Source of the DNA: JAYSRU01 sp043720875
GTDB lineage: Bacteria; Bacteroidota; Bacteroidia; Flavobacteriales_D; Crocinitomicaceae
DNA length: 9,786 bases
Direction of reading: 5' to 3'
Assembly (NCBI GenBank): GCA_043720875.1
Contig: JAYSRU010000205.1
Location: 1-9,786 of the forward strand
Shown here: positions 1-6,253 of the stretch, in pieces
Layout of the letters: each line of letters begins with the position of its first letter
Numbering within the stretch: the stretch's first letter is position 1
The notes under the pieces: generated by a model
Seen by the model: the letters and a program-made list of their open reading frames with translations, nothing else
Databases searched by the model: none
Told to the model about the DNA's origin: nothing
Position numbers and translations under genes: made by a program

Positions 1-294
1 CCGATTGGTACTAAAGTAACATTACGTGGTGAACGTATGTATGACTTTTTAGATCGTTTGCTTTCTGTTGCTTTACCTCGTACACGAGATTTTCGTGGAA
101 TTAATGCTAAAGGATTTGATGGCCGTGGAAATTACAACATGGGTATCAAAGAACATATCATTTTCCCTGAAATCAACATAGAGAAAGTAAGCCGTATGAT
201 GGGTATGGATATCACATTTGTTACAACCGCTGATAGCGATGAAGAAGGAAAAGCATTATTAGATGCCTTCGGATTCCCTTTCATTAAAAAATAG
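1..294 (+). CDS. rplE: 50S ribosomal protein L5 (uL5), 3' part only
   Basis: The frame is open from base 1 to the TAG at 292-294 and encodes the last 97 residues of L5. The gene begins upstream of the window; the full protein is usually about 180 residues, so roughly the C-terminal half is present. L5 binds 5S rRNA in the central protuberance of the large subunit and contacts the P-site tRNA. Recognisable family signatures are GTKVTLRGERMYDFLDRL, the LPRTRDFRG stretch, and the C-terminal GNYNMGIKEHIIFPEI block ending in FGFPF. The internal ATG at 37 is not the start, because the conserved sequence continues upstream of it. It lies 6 nt before rpsN, in the standard spc-operon order. Nothing looks unusual about the visible part. 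Confidence 0.97.
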   Translation, partial: PIGTKVTLRGERMYDFLDRLLSVALPRTRDFRGINAKGFDGRGNYNMGIKEHIIFPEINIEKVSRMMGMDITFVTTADSDEEGKALLDAFGFPFIKK

Positions 295-300
295 TTCGAA

Positions 301-570
301 ATGGCAAAAGAATCGATGAAAGCGCGCGAGCGTAAAAGAGAAAGAATGGTAGCGAAATATGCTACTAAAAGAGCTGAACTAAAAGCAGCTGGTGACTGGG
401 ATGCACTTCAAAAATTACCAAAAGACTCTTCGGCTGTGCGCATGCATAATCGTTGCGGTTTAACTGGCCGTCCACGTGGATATATGCGTCAGTTTGGTAT
501 TTCGCGTGTAACATTCCGTGAAATGGCTTTATCTGGGAAAATCCCGGGGATTACAAAATCAAGCTGGTAA
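301..570 (+). CDS. rpsN: 30S ribosomal protein S14 (uS14), long zinc-free form
   Basis: This 89-residue protein is S14, which binds the 3' major domain of 16S rRNA in the small-subunit head and is needed for late assembly. The C-terminal signature is clear: RCGLTGRPRGYMRQFGISR followed by a FREMA segment and the terminal KSSW. The length and the basic, helical N-terminus (MAKESMKARERKRER) mark it as the long form. It keeps only one cysteine, whereas zinc-binding short S14 has two CxxC pairs, so it should not bind zinc. The start at 301 lies 6 nt after the rplE stop and gives the conventional MAKES N-terminus. No Shine-Dalgarno motif precedes it, as is normal in Bacteroidota. Confidence 0.97.
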   Translation: MAKESMKARERKRERMVAKYATKRAELKAAGDWDALQKLPKDSSAVRMHNRCGLTGRPRGYMRQFGISRVTFREMALSGKIPGITKSSW

Positions 571-587
571 TTTTTATTTAAGAAGAA

Positions 588-986
588 ATGAACACAGATC
601 CAATAGCAGATTTTTTAACAAGAATTCGTAACGCAAATAGCGCTCAATTAAAGGTAGTTACTATACCTGCATCGAATGTTAAAAAAGCAATGACAGCAAT
701 TCTTTATGAAAAAGGATACATCACAAACTATTTGTTTGAAGATGATAATAAGCAAGGTACTATCAAAATTGCATTGAAATATAACAATTCAACTAAAGTT
801 CCTGCAATAACAAAATTAGAAAGAGCGTCTCGTCCAGGTTTACGTAAGTATGCTGGTGCAGATAATCTTCCTAGAGTATTAAATGGTTTGGGAATTTCGA
901 TTATCTCAACTTCGAAAGGAGTTATTACAGATAAAGAAGCGCGTAAACTTAATGTAGGTGGAGAAGTACTCTGCTACATATATTAA
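588..986 (+). CDS. rpsH: 30S ribosomal protein S8 (uS8)
   Basis: This 132-residue protein is S8, a primary binder of the central domain of 16S rRNA (helix 21) and an organiser of the small-subunit platform. The N-terminus MNTDPIADFLTRIRNAN is the family signature. The C-terminal rRNA-binding block STSKGVITDKEARK followed by NVGGE and CYIY is intact. Length is normal. In E. coli, S8 also represses translation of the spc operon through a site near rplE. Any such site would lie upstream of this window, so I cannot test it here. The gene is 17 nt after rpsN and 17 nt before rplF. The sequence immediately before ATG is A-rich (AAGAAGAA) and not a canonical GGAGG. Confidence 0.97.
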   Translation: MNTDPIADFLTRIRNANSAQLKVVTIPASNVKKAMTAILYEKGYITNYLFEDDNKQGTIKIALKYNNSTKVPAITKLERASRPGLRKYAGADNLPRVLNGLGISIISTSKGVITDKEARKLNVGGEVLCYIY

Positions 987-1003
987 ATAGTAAATTAATA
1001 ATA

Positions 1004-1561
1004 ATGTCAAGGATAGGAAAAAATCCAATTACGATCCCGAGTGGAGTTGAAGTAAAAATTGACGGAAACCTAGTTTCCGTTAAGGGTCCTAAAGGTGCGT
1101 TGACTCAGACTGTAGATCTTACTGCTGTATCAATTGTTATCGAAGACGGACGTGTGACTTTAAGCCGCGATTCGGATGCCGCAAGCCAAAGATCATTGCA
1201 TGGTTTATACCGCGCTTTGATCCAAAATATGGTTACAGGTGTTTCAGAAGGGTACAAGAAAGAATTAGAAGTAATAGGTGTAGGTTACAGAGCTAACGCT
1301 AACGGTCAAATGTTAGAGTTGTCGCTTGGTTATTCTCACCCAATTGTTTTCGAAATTCCTTCTGAAGTGAAAATATCTGCAGAGACACTAAAAGGAAAAG
1401 CTCCAGTGGTAACATTGGAATCTTTTGATAAACAACTTTTAGGTGCAATAGCAGCAAAAATTCGCTCCCTTCGTAAACCTGAACCATACAAAGGAAAAGG
1501 TGTCCGCTATTTAGGCGAAGAGATAAGAAGAAAAGCTGGTAAATCTGCAGGTAAAAAATAG
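1004..1561 (+). CDS. rplF: 50S ribosomal protein L6 (uL6)
   Basis: This 185-residue protein is L6, which binds domain VI of 23S rRNA near the factor-binding centre and the sarcin-ricin loop. It has the family's two repeated alpha/beta domains, at roughly residues 1-82 and 83-175. The N-terminus MSRIGKNPI, the mid-protein LGYSHPI turn and the C-terminal EPYKGKGVRY with the following GEEIRRKAGK are all characteristic, as is the lysine-rich tail. Length matches the family. It ends in TAG, and only 4 nt separate it from rplR, which suggests translational coupling. The leader before the ATG is purely A/T (AATTAATAATA), showing that initiation here does not depend on Shine-Dalgarno pairing. Confidence 0.97.
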   Translation: MSRIGKNPITIPSGVEVKIDGNLVSVKGPKGALTQTVDLTAVSIVIEDGRVTLSRDSDAASQRSLHGLYRALIQNMVTGVSEGYKKELEVIGVGYRANANGQMLELSLGYSHPIVFEIPSEVKISAETLKGKAPVVTLESFDKQLLGAIAAKIRSLRKPEPYKGKGVRYLGEEIRRKAGKSAGKK

Positions 1562-1565
1562 AACC

Positions 1566-1919
1566 ATGGCATCAAACAAAGTAGAAAGACGCGCAAAAAT
1601 CAAGCGTAGTATACGTAAGAAAATAACTGGAACAGCGTCTGTTCCAAGACTTACAGTGTTCCGTAGCAACAAACAAATATACGCTCAAGTCATAGATGAC
1701 GCAACTGGAAAAACATTAGCTTCTGCTTCTTCTTACAATAGTAAAGAACTTGCTGGTGTTGCCAAAGTTGAACAAGCATCTGTAGTTGGAAAAGCAATTG
1801 CTGCTAAAGCGATTGCTGCCGGAGTAACCGCAGTTGTATTTGACCGTAATGGATATTTATACCATGGTCGTGTAAAATCATTAGCTGACTCTGCAAGAGA
1901 AGGCGGACTTAAATTTTAA
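1566..1919 (+). CDS. rplR: 50S ribosomal protein L18 (uL18)
   Basis: This 117-residue protein is L18, which with L5 carries 5S rRNA into the central protuberance. The basic N-terminal extension (KVERRAKIKRSIRKKI) contacts 5S rRNA and is followed by the globular fold. The signatures PRLTVFRSNKQIYAQVIDD, VFDRNGYLYHGRVK and the end segment ADSAREGGLKF are all present. Length is typical of bacterial L18. The gene is packed tightly, 4 nt after rplF and 3 nt before rpsE, so it is almost certainly co-translated with its neighbours. The ATG at 1566 gives the usual start of the family; no alternative start fits. Confidence 0.97.
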   Translation: MASNKVERRAKIKRSIRKKITGTASVPRLTVFRSNKQIYAQVIDDATGKTLASASSYNSKELAGVAKVEQASVVGKAIAAKAIAAGVTAVVFDRNGYLYHGRVKSLADSAREGGLKF

Positions 1920-1922
1920 GAA

Positions 1923-2441
1923 ATGGCTACAAATAGTTTAAACAAAGTAAAATCTACTGAAAACGAGTTGAAAGACAAGTTAGTTTCAGTAAATCGTGTT
2001 ACTAAGGTTACAAAAGGTGGACGTACTTTCTCATTCTCTGCAATTGTTGTTGTAGGTGACGAAAATGGTATCGTTGGTCATGGCCTTGGTAAAGCGAAAG
2101 AAGTAACTGAAGCAATCACGAAAGGGATTGATGATGCAAAGAAAAACCTTATTAAAGTTCCGATTTTAAGAGGTACTGTTCCCCACATGCAAAAAGGCAA
2201 GTTTGGTGGAGCTCAAGTTCTTTTGCGTCCAGCTACAGATGGTACAGGAGTAATTGCAGGTGGTGCAATGCGTGCTGTATTAGAAAGTGTTGGTATCCAC
2301 AATGTATTAGCTAAATCACAAGGATCTTCAAATCCTCACAACGTGGTTAAAGCGACTATAGATGCGTTAGGGCAAATGCGAGATGCAGTTGCTGTAGCAC
2401 GTCAACGTGGTATCACTTTAGATCAAGTATTTAACGGTTAA
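1923..2441 (+). CDS. rpsE: 30S ribosomal protein S5 (uS5)
   Basis: This 172-residue protein is S5, which lies at the mRNA entry channel, contacts S4 and S8, and influences decoding accuracy and helicase activity of the ribosome. The N-terminal double-stranded-RNA-binding-like domain (about residues 15-85) includes VTKGGRTFSFSAIVVVGD and GHGLGKAKEV. The C-terminal domain carries RPATDGTGVIAGGAMRAVLE and the KSQGSSNPHNVVKAT motif. Length is normal. Translation starts 3 nt after the rplR stop. The glycine-rich loop (VTKGGR), where ribosomal-ambiguity and spectinomycin-resistance changes are known in other bacteria, looks intact. Confidence 0.97.
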   Translation: MATNSLNKVKSTENELKDKLVSVNRVTKVTKGGRTFSFSAIVVVGDENGIVGHGLGKAKEVTEAITKGIDDAKKNLIKVPILRGTVPHMQKGKFGGAQVLLRPATDGTGVIAGGAMRAVLESVGIHNVLAKSQGSSNPHNVVKATIDALGQMRDAVAVARQRGITLDQVFNG

Positions 2442-2451
2442 TTTTTGAACA

Positions 2452-2628
2452 ATGGCAACAATTAAAATCAAACAAGTAAGAAGTGCGATTAAACGTCCAG
2501 CTGATCAAAAAGCGACAATTAAAGCACTTGGATTTACGAAACTTAACCAAACAGTTGAGAAAGAAGTAAACCCAGCAATAATGGGAATGGTGAAAAAAGT
2601 ACAACACCTTCTACAAGTAATTGATTAA
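2452..2628 (+). CDS. rpmD: 50S ribosomal protein L30 (uL30)
   Basis: This 58-residue gene occupies the gap between rpsE and rplO. I translated it from the ATG at 2452 to the TAA at 2626-2628. It begins MATIKIKQVRSAIKRP and continues through an ALGFTKLNQTVEKE segment to MVKKVQHLLQVID. This is the L30 pattern: a short beta strand, a helix with basic residues, an ALGL-like turn and a C-terminal VxHLxxV element. Bacterial L30 is normally about 60 residues, so it is full length. It binds 23S rRNA near domain II. It sits 10 nt after rpsE and 20 nt before rplO, exactly where the spc operon order places it. Confidence 0.96.
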   Translation: MATIKIKQVRSAIKRPADQKATIKALGFTKLNQTVEKEVNPAIMGMVKKVQHLLQVID

Positions 2629-2648
2629 TTCAATAATAAGCATTCATC

Positions 2649-3095
2649 ATGAATTTAAATAATTTAACTCCAGCTGCTGGATCGGTGAAAAAAGACAAGC
2701 GTATTGCTCGTGGTCAGGGTTCTGGTCATGGAGGTACAGCGACTCGAGGTCACAAAGGAGCGAAATCTCGTTCTGGTTACAGCAGAAAAATCGGTTTTGA
2801 GGGTGGGCAAATGCCACTTCAACGTCGTGTACCGAAATTCGGTTTCAAGAATATTAACCGTGTAGAATACAAGGCAATCAACTTGGACTTGATTCAAGCA
2901 TTGGCTGACCGCAAAAACATCACTGATGTTACGCTAGAAGTTATGATTGAAAACGGTTTAACTTCTCGTAATGATTTAGTAAAAATCTTAGGAAGAGGTG
3001 AATTGAAAGCTAAAGTTGTAATAGCAGCACATAAATTTTCTTCTTCTGCTAAGGCAGCAATCGAAAATGCAGGTGGAACTTGCACAGAACTTTAA
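2649..3095 (+). CDS. rplO: 50S ribosomal protein L15 (uL15)
   Basis: This 148-residue protein is L15, a late-assembling large-subunit protein that threads a glycine/arginine-rich N-terminal extension through 23S rRNA. The extension (about residues 17-70) contains RIARGQGSGHGGTATRGHKG and SRSGYSRKIGFEGGQMPLQRR, followed by VPKFGFKN. The C-terminal globular part includes LGRGELKAKVVIAAHKFS and a helix ending in AGGTCTEL. Length is normal. The gene is 20 nt after rpmD and 22 nt before secY. Several antisense open frames overlap it, but none has a recognisable product. Confidence 0.97.
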   Translation: MNLNNLTPAAGSVKKDKRIARGQGSGHGGTATRGHKGAKSRSGYSRKIGFEGGQMPLQRRVPKFGFKNINRVEYKAINLDLIQALADRKNITDVTLEVMIENGLTSRNDLVKILGRGELKAKVVIAAHKFSSSAKAAIENAGGTCTEL

Positions 3096-3117
3096 TTGAT
3101 ACCGCGATAACCTAACT

Positions 3118-4407
3118 ATGAAAAAGTTTATCTCAAATATCAAAAACATCTGGTCTGTAAAAGAACTCAGAGATCGTATCGTATTAACGCTTGGTTTAAT
3201 ATTAGTTTTCAGAATTGGAACTTTTATTATTTTACCAGGAATTAATAGTGAAGCGCTTGCTGCTAGTTCTGGGTCAGAAGGTACGTTAGCTACACTATTA
3301 AGCATTTTCTCAGGAGGTGCTTTTAGTAACGCTTCGATATTATCTTTAGGGATAATGCCTTATATATCTGCATCAATTATTATGCAATTACTGGGTATGG
3401 CGGTTCCGCAAATCCAAAAAATGCAAAACGATGGTGAATCAGGTCGTAAGAAAATCAACATGTTTACGCGTGTGGGTACTATTGTGATCTGTGCACTTCA
3501 AGCAGTTTCATATATTGGTTTTTCTGTTCCTGCTGAAGCTATGCCCTCTGTACAAGGAGCGCCTTGGTGGACGCAAACAATTATTCTTTTGATCGCAGGC
3601 TCTATGTTTGCAGTATGGTTAGGGGAAAGAATTACGGACAAAGGAATTGGTAATGGTATTTCTTTATTAATCACAGTAGGTATCATCTCACGTTTACCAG
3701 AAGCCGTAACAGGTGAAGTTGGAAGTATAGATGGTAATATTTTACGCTTGTTTATTGAGTTGATTTTATTCTTCTTAATAATTATGGGTACGATATTAAT
3801 TGTGCAAGGTGTAAGAAAAATTCCATTGAATTTTGCGGGTAGAATTGTTGGGGCAAGAAATGCAGGAACAGATTCTGCGCGTCAATACCTTCCTGTTAAA
3901 GTGAATTCAAGTGGAGTAATGCCAATCATCTTTGCGCAAGCAATTATGACGGTACCTGTAATGTTATTGCCAAAAGCTGGTTTTTCTGATCCTTATGGTT
4001 GGATTTACAATGTAACTTTGGCAGTATTGATTATTGTGTTTACATTCTTGTATACTGCAATAATGATTAATCCTCGTAAAATGGCGGACGATTTGAAAAA
4101 AGGAGGAGGTTTTATTCCTGGCATTAAGCCTGGAGAAGAAACTCAGTCTTACATCGATACGTTAATCTCGAGAATTACATTGCCTGGCGCTATATTCTTA
4201 GCTGTTATCGCAATACTTCCTGCAATTGCAAAAATATGTGGTGTGTCTAATGGATTCGCTATGTTTTTTGGAGGAACATCTTTACTCATCATGGTTGGTG
4301 TAGTATTAGATACGCTACAACAAATTGAAACATACTTGGTTAATCGCCATATGGATGGATTGATGGAAGGTGGTACGAGAATTCGTGGACGTAGAGAAAT
4401 TGCATAA
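3118..4407 (+). CDS. secY: Preprotein translocase subunit SecY
   Basis: This 429-residue integral membrane protein is SecY, the channel of the Sec translocon, which works with SecE/SecG and SecA to export or insert proteins in the inner membrane. About ten hydrophobic segments can be read. The first (about 18-40) follows an amphipathic N-terminus containing VKELRDRI, and the second is the plug/TM2 region ending in SLGIMPYISASIIMQLL. The GERITDKGIGNGISLLI motif and the cytosolic loop NPRKMADDLKKGGGFIPGIKPG (split over residues about 317-340), which contacts ribosome and SecA, are family hallmarks. The basic C-terminus ends in GGTRIRGRREIA. Length is typical. Its position after rplO is the standard spc arrangement, and infA follows by 6 nt. 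Confidence 0.98.
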   Translation: MKKFISNIKNIWSVKELRDRIVLTLGLILVFRIGTFIILPGINSEALAASSGSEGTLATLLSIFSGGAFSNASILSLGIMPYISASIIMQLLGMAVPQIQKMQNDGESGRKKINMFTRVGTIVICALQAVSYIGFSVPAEAMPSVQGAPWWTQTIILLIAGSMFAVWLGERITDKGIGNGISLLITVGIISRLPEAVTGEVGSIDGNILRLFIELILFFLIIMGTILIVQGVRKIPLNFAGRIVGARNAGTDSARQYLPVKVNSSGVMPIIFAQAIMTVPVMLLPKAGFSDPYGWIYNVTLAVLIIVFTFLYTAIMINPRKMADDLKKGGGFIPGIKPGEETQSYIDTLISRITLPGAIFLAVIAILPAIAKICGVSNGFAMFFGGTSLLIMVGVVLDTLQQIETYLVNRHMDGLMEGGTRIRGRREIA

Positions 4408-4413
4408 TTAGAT

Positions 4414-4632
4414 ATGGCAAAGCAAAACGCTATAGAGCAAGATGGAACAATTATCGAAGCATTGTCAAACGCAATGTTTAGAGTTGAACTAGAAAACGGA
4501 CATATCCTTACTGCTCACATATCAGGAAAAATGAGAATGTATTACATTAAAATTTTGCCTGGTGATCGTGTTAAGGTTGAAATGTCTCCTTATGATTTAT
4601 CAAAAGGGAGAATATCATTCAGATATAAATAA
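4414..4632 (+). CDS. infA: Translation initiation factor IF-1
   Basis: This 72-residue protein is IF-1, a single OB-fold factor that occupies the ribosomal A site during initiation and helps IF-2 and IF-3 select the start. The length is exactly that of the bacterial family. Visible signatures are the N-terminal MAKQNAIEQDGTI, the RVELENGH strand, the AHISGKMR loop and the C-terminal YDLSKGRISFRYK. The YY pair after KMRM, where E. coli has NY, is a variation I associate with Bacteroidota. The gene starts 6 nt after secY. I see no map (methionine aminopeptidase) gene between secY and infA, where some bacteria have one. Confidence 0.98.
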   Translation: MAKQNAIEQDGTIIEALSNAMFRVELENGHILTAHISGKMRMYYIKILPGDRVKVEMSPYDLSKGRISFRYK

Positions 4633-4652
4633 CTTTCTAACTAAGAGAAATA

Positions 4653-4769
4653 ATGAAAGTAAGAGCTTCAGTGAAAAAACGAACTGCAGATTGCAAGATC
4701 GTAAAGAGAAAAGGTGTGGTTTACGTGATTAATAAGAAAAATCCGAAACTTAAACAAAGACAAGGTTAA
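4653..4769 (+). CDS. rpmJ: 50S ribosomal protein L36 (bL36), zinc-free form
   Basis: This 38-residue gene sits between infA and rpsM and runs from the ATG at 4653 to the TAA at 4767-4769. It starts MKVRASVKKRTADCKIVKRK and ends NPKLKQRQG, which is unmistakably L36. L36 is the smallest large-subunit protein and binds 23S rRNA near the L11/L6 region. Zinc-binding L36 uses three cysteines and a histidine; here only Cys14 remains, position 11 is Thr, the third Cys is lost near residue 27, and the His near residue 33 is Leu. It is therefore the C-minus, zinc-independent form. It lies 20 nt after infA and 11 nt before rpsM. Confidence 0.97.
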   Translation: MKVRASVKKRTADCKIVKRKGVVYVINKKNPKLKQRQG

Positions 4770-4780
4770 CCAAAAGTATT

Positions 4781-5155
4781 ATGGCTAGAATTGCTGGTAT
4801 TGATTTACCAAGAAACAAAAGAGGCGTTATAGGCCTCACTTACATCTTCGGAATAGGAAGAAGTACTGCTAAGGCTGTCTTAGTAGCAAACAATATTGAT
4901 GAGAACATTAAGGTTCAAGATTGGAATGATGATCAGCTTGCTGTTATTCGTACTTCAATCGGTGAGGTTAAGACGGAGGGTCAACTTCGTTCTGAAATCC
5001 AATTGAACATTAAGCGTTTGATGGATATTGGTTGTACACGTGGAATTCGTCACAGAGCGGGTCTTCCATTAAGAGGTCAACGTACTAAAAATAATTCTCG
5101 TACGAGAAAAGGTAGAAGAAAAACTGTTGCAAACAAGAAAAAAGCAACTAAATAA
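4781..5155 (+). CDS. rpsM: 30S ribosomal protein S13 (uS13)
   Basis: This 124-residue protein is S13, located in the small-subunit head, where it bridges to L5 and touches P-site tRNA through its basic tail. The N-terminus MARIAGIDLPRNKR and the helix-hairpin-helix-like TYIFGIGRSTAKAVL are diagnostic. The C-terminal IGCTRGIRHRAGLPLRGQRT and the Lys/Arg-rich tail (TRKGRRKTVANKKK) are complete. Length is normal. This gene opens the part equivalent to the alpha operon, but only 11 nt separate it from rpmJ and no promoter is visible, so it reads as part of the same transcript. In E. coli the S4 regulatory pseudoknot lies just before rpsM; there is no room for it here. Confidence 0.97.
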   Translation: MARIAGIDLPRNKRGVIGLTYIFGIGRSTAKAVLVANNIDENIKVQDWNDDQLAVIRTSIGEVKTEGQLRSEIQLNIKRLMDIGCTRGIRHRAGLPLRGQRTKNNSRTRKGRRKTVANKKKATK

Positions 5156-5164
5156 TCCATAACA

Positions 5165-5551
5165 ATGGCAAAGTCAAATCAAAAGAAGAAGAAAAACGTC
5201 AAAGTAGACGCGATGGGTGAAGCGCATATTCAAGCTACCTTCAACAACGTGATTATTTCATTGACGAACAACGCTGGTCAAGTAATTTCTTGGTCATCGG
5301 CTGGTAAAATGGGCTTCAAGGGTTCTAAAAAGAACACTCCGTATGCTGCACAAGTTGCTGCTGAGGATGCATCCAAAGAAGCACATGACTTCGGATTACG
5401 CAGAGTTAAAGTTTACGTAAAAGGCCCAGGGGCTGGACGTGAATCTGCAATTCGTTCTCTACACAATAGTGGTATTGAAGTTACCGAGATAATCGATGTA
5501 ACACCGATGCCGCATAATGGATGTCGTCCTCCAAAACGTCGTCGCGTTTAA
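5165..5551 (+). CDS. rpsK: 30S ribosomal protein S11 (uS11)
   Basis: This 128-residue protein is S11, part of the small-subunit platform lining the mRNA exit/E-site region. The basic N-terminal tail (AKSNQKKKKNVK) precedes the conserved core, with HIQATFNNVIISLTNNAGQV, SWSSAGKMGFKGSKKNTPYAAQ and KGPGAGRESAIRSL. The C-terminus PMPHNGCRPPKRRRV is intact, including the HNG motif that carries isoaspartate in E. coli S11. Length matches the family. It follows rpsM by 9 nt. After it comes the longest intergenic gap inside the operon (78 nt), which is described separately. Confidence 0.98.
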   Translation: MAKSNQKKKKNVKVDAMGEAHIQATFNNVIISLTNNAGQVISWSSAGKMGFKGSKKNTPYAAQVAAEDASKEAHDFGLRRVKVYVKGPGAGRESAIRSLHNSGIEVTEIIDVTPMPHNGCRPPKRRRV

Positions 5552-5570
5552 CAATTAGTAATTAACAAAA

Positions 5571-5613
5571 GGGACTAAAGTCATCGAAGGAAAAGCCTTA
5601 ATTCATGACTCCC
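5571..5613 (+). promoter_or_regulatory. Candidate structured leader of rpsD (possible S4 autoregulatory site)
   Basis: Seen directly: GGGA (5571-5574) can pair with TCCC (5610-5613) and GTCAT (5580-5584) with ATGAC (5605-5609). Together these make a 9-bp helix whose 3' strand is continuous and whose 5' strand is interrupted by a 5-nt bulge CTAAA (5575-5579). Inside it, AAGG (5587-5590) can pair with CCTT (5596-5599) around an AAAAG loop, or alternatively GAA (5586-5588) with TTC (5602-5604). The element lies in the 78-nt rpsK-rpsD gap and ends 16 nt before the rpsD ATG. No run of T follows, so it is not an intrinsic terminator. S4 is a known autoregulator that binds leader RNA in E. coli and Bacillus. 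That this hairpin is an S4 site is my inference. Confidence 0.55.
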
Positions 5614-5629
5614 GAAAACTAAAATAGAA

Positions 5630-6238
5630 ATGGCAAGATATACAGGTCCTAAGTCCAAAATTGCGCGTCGCTTCCGTGACCCGATTTTTGGACCAGACAA
5701 AGCGTTAGATCGCAAAAATTACGGCCCAGGTCAACATGGTCCAAACAAAAGAAGAGGTGGAAAGCAATCTGAATATGCAATTCAACTTGGTGAAAAACAA
5801 AAAGCGAAATATACTTATGGTATATTAGAGCGTCAATTCTGGAATATGTTCGAAAGAGCACATGCTATGTCTGGACGTACGGGTGAAAATTTGTTACAAC
5901 TTTGTGAATTACGTTTAGATAACACTGTATTCCGTTTGGGAATTTCGAATTCACGTCGTGGAGCTCGTCAGTTAGTTGGTCATAAGCATATCACCGTTAA
6001 TGGTGAAGTAGTAAACATTCCTTCTTATACGTTACGTATTGGTGATGTAGTTGGTGTTCGTGAAAAATCTAAATCTTTAGAGGCAATCACTGATTCACTT
6101 TCTTCAACAACGAAGCGTTTTGACTGGTTGGATTGGAATAATTCAGATATGTGCGGTAAATTACTTGCCATTCCTGAAAGAGAAATGATCCCTGAAAACA
6201 TCAAGGAACAACTTATAGTAGAACTTTACTCTAAATAA
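5630..6238 (+). CDS. rpsD: 30S ribosomal protein S4 (uS4), zinc-free form
   Basis: This 202-residue protein is S4, a primary 16S rRNA binder that nucleates assembly of the 5' domain and, with S5, shapes the mRNA entry site. The N-terminal domain has MARYTGPKSKIARRF, YGPGQHGPNKRRGGK and the SEYAIQLGEKQKAKYTYG helix. The S4 RNA-binding domain (about residues 90-155) shows ELRLDNTVFRLGI, SRRGARQLVGHKHITVNGE and RIGDVVGVREKS. Zinc-type S4 proteins carry clustered cysteines in the N-terminal region; none are present here. Length is normal. It is preceded by the structured 78-nt gap and followed by rpoA after 15 nt. In other bacteria S4 represses its own expression, so the upstream hairpin may act on this gene. 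Confidence 0.98.
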   Translation: MARYTGPKSKIARRFRDPIFGPDKALDRKNYGPGQHGPNKRRGGKQSEYAIQLGEKQKAKYTYGILERQFWNMFERAHAMSGRTGENLLQLCELRLDNTVFRLGISNSRRGARQLVGHKHITVNGEVVNIPSYTLRIGDVVGVREKSKSLEAITDSLSSTTKRFDWLDWNNSDMCGKLLAIPEREMIPENIKEQLIVELYSK

Positions 6239-6253
6239 TTAATACTGTTAAAA

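Noticed and set aside
2988..3305. Antisense open frame of 105 codons over the end of rplO and start of secY
   Set aside because: It is the reverse shadow of two well-conserved genes, has no recognisable protein pattern and no promoter match.
3603..3610. TATGTTTG inside secY, matching the -7 promoter consensus
   Set aside because: The nearest TTTTG is only 11 nt upstream, far short of the usual spacing. It lies within coding sequence and such 6-of-8 matches are expected by chance.
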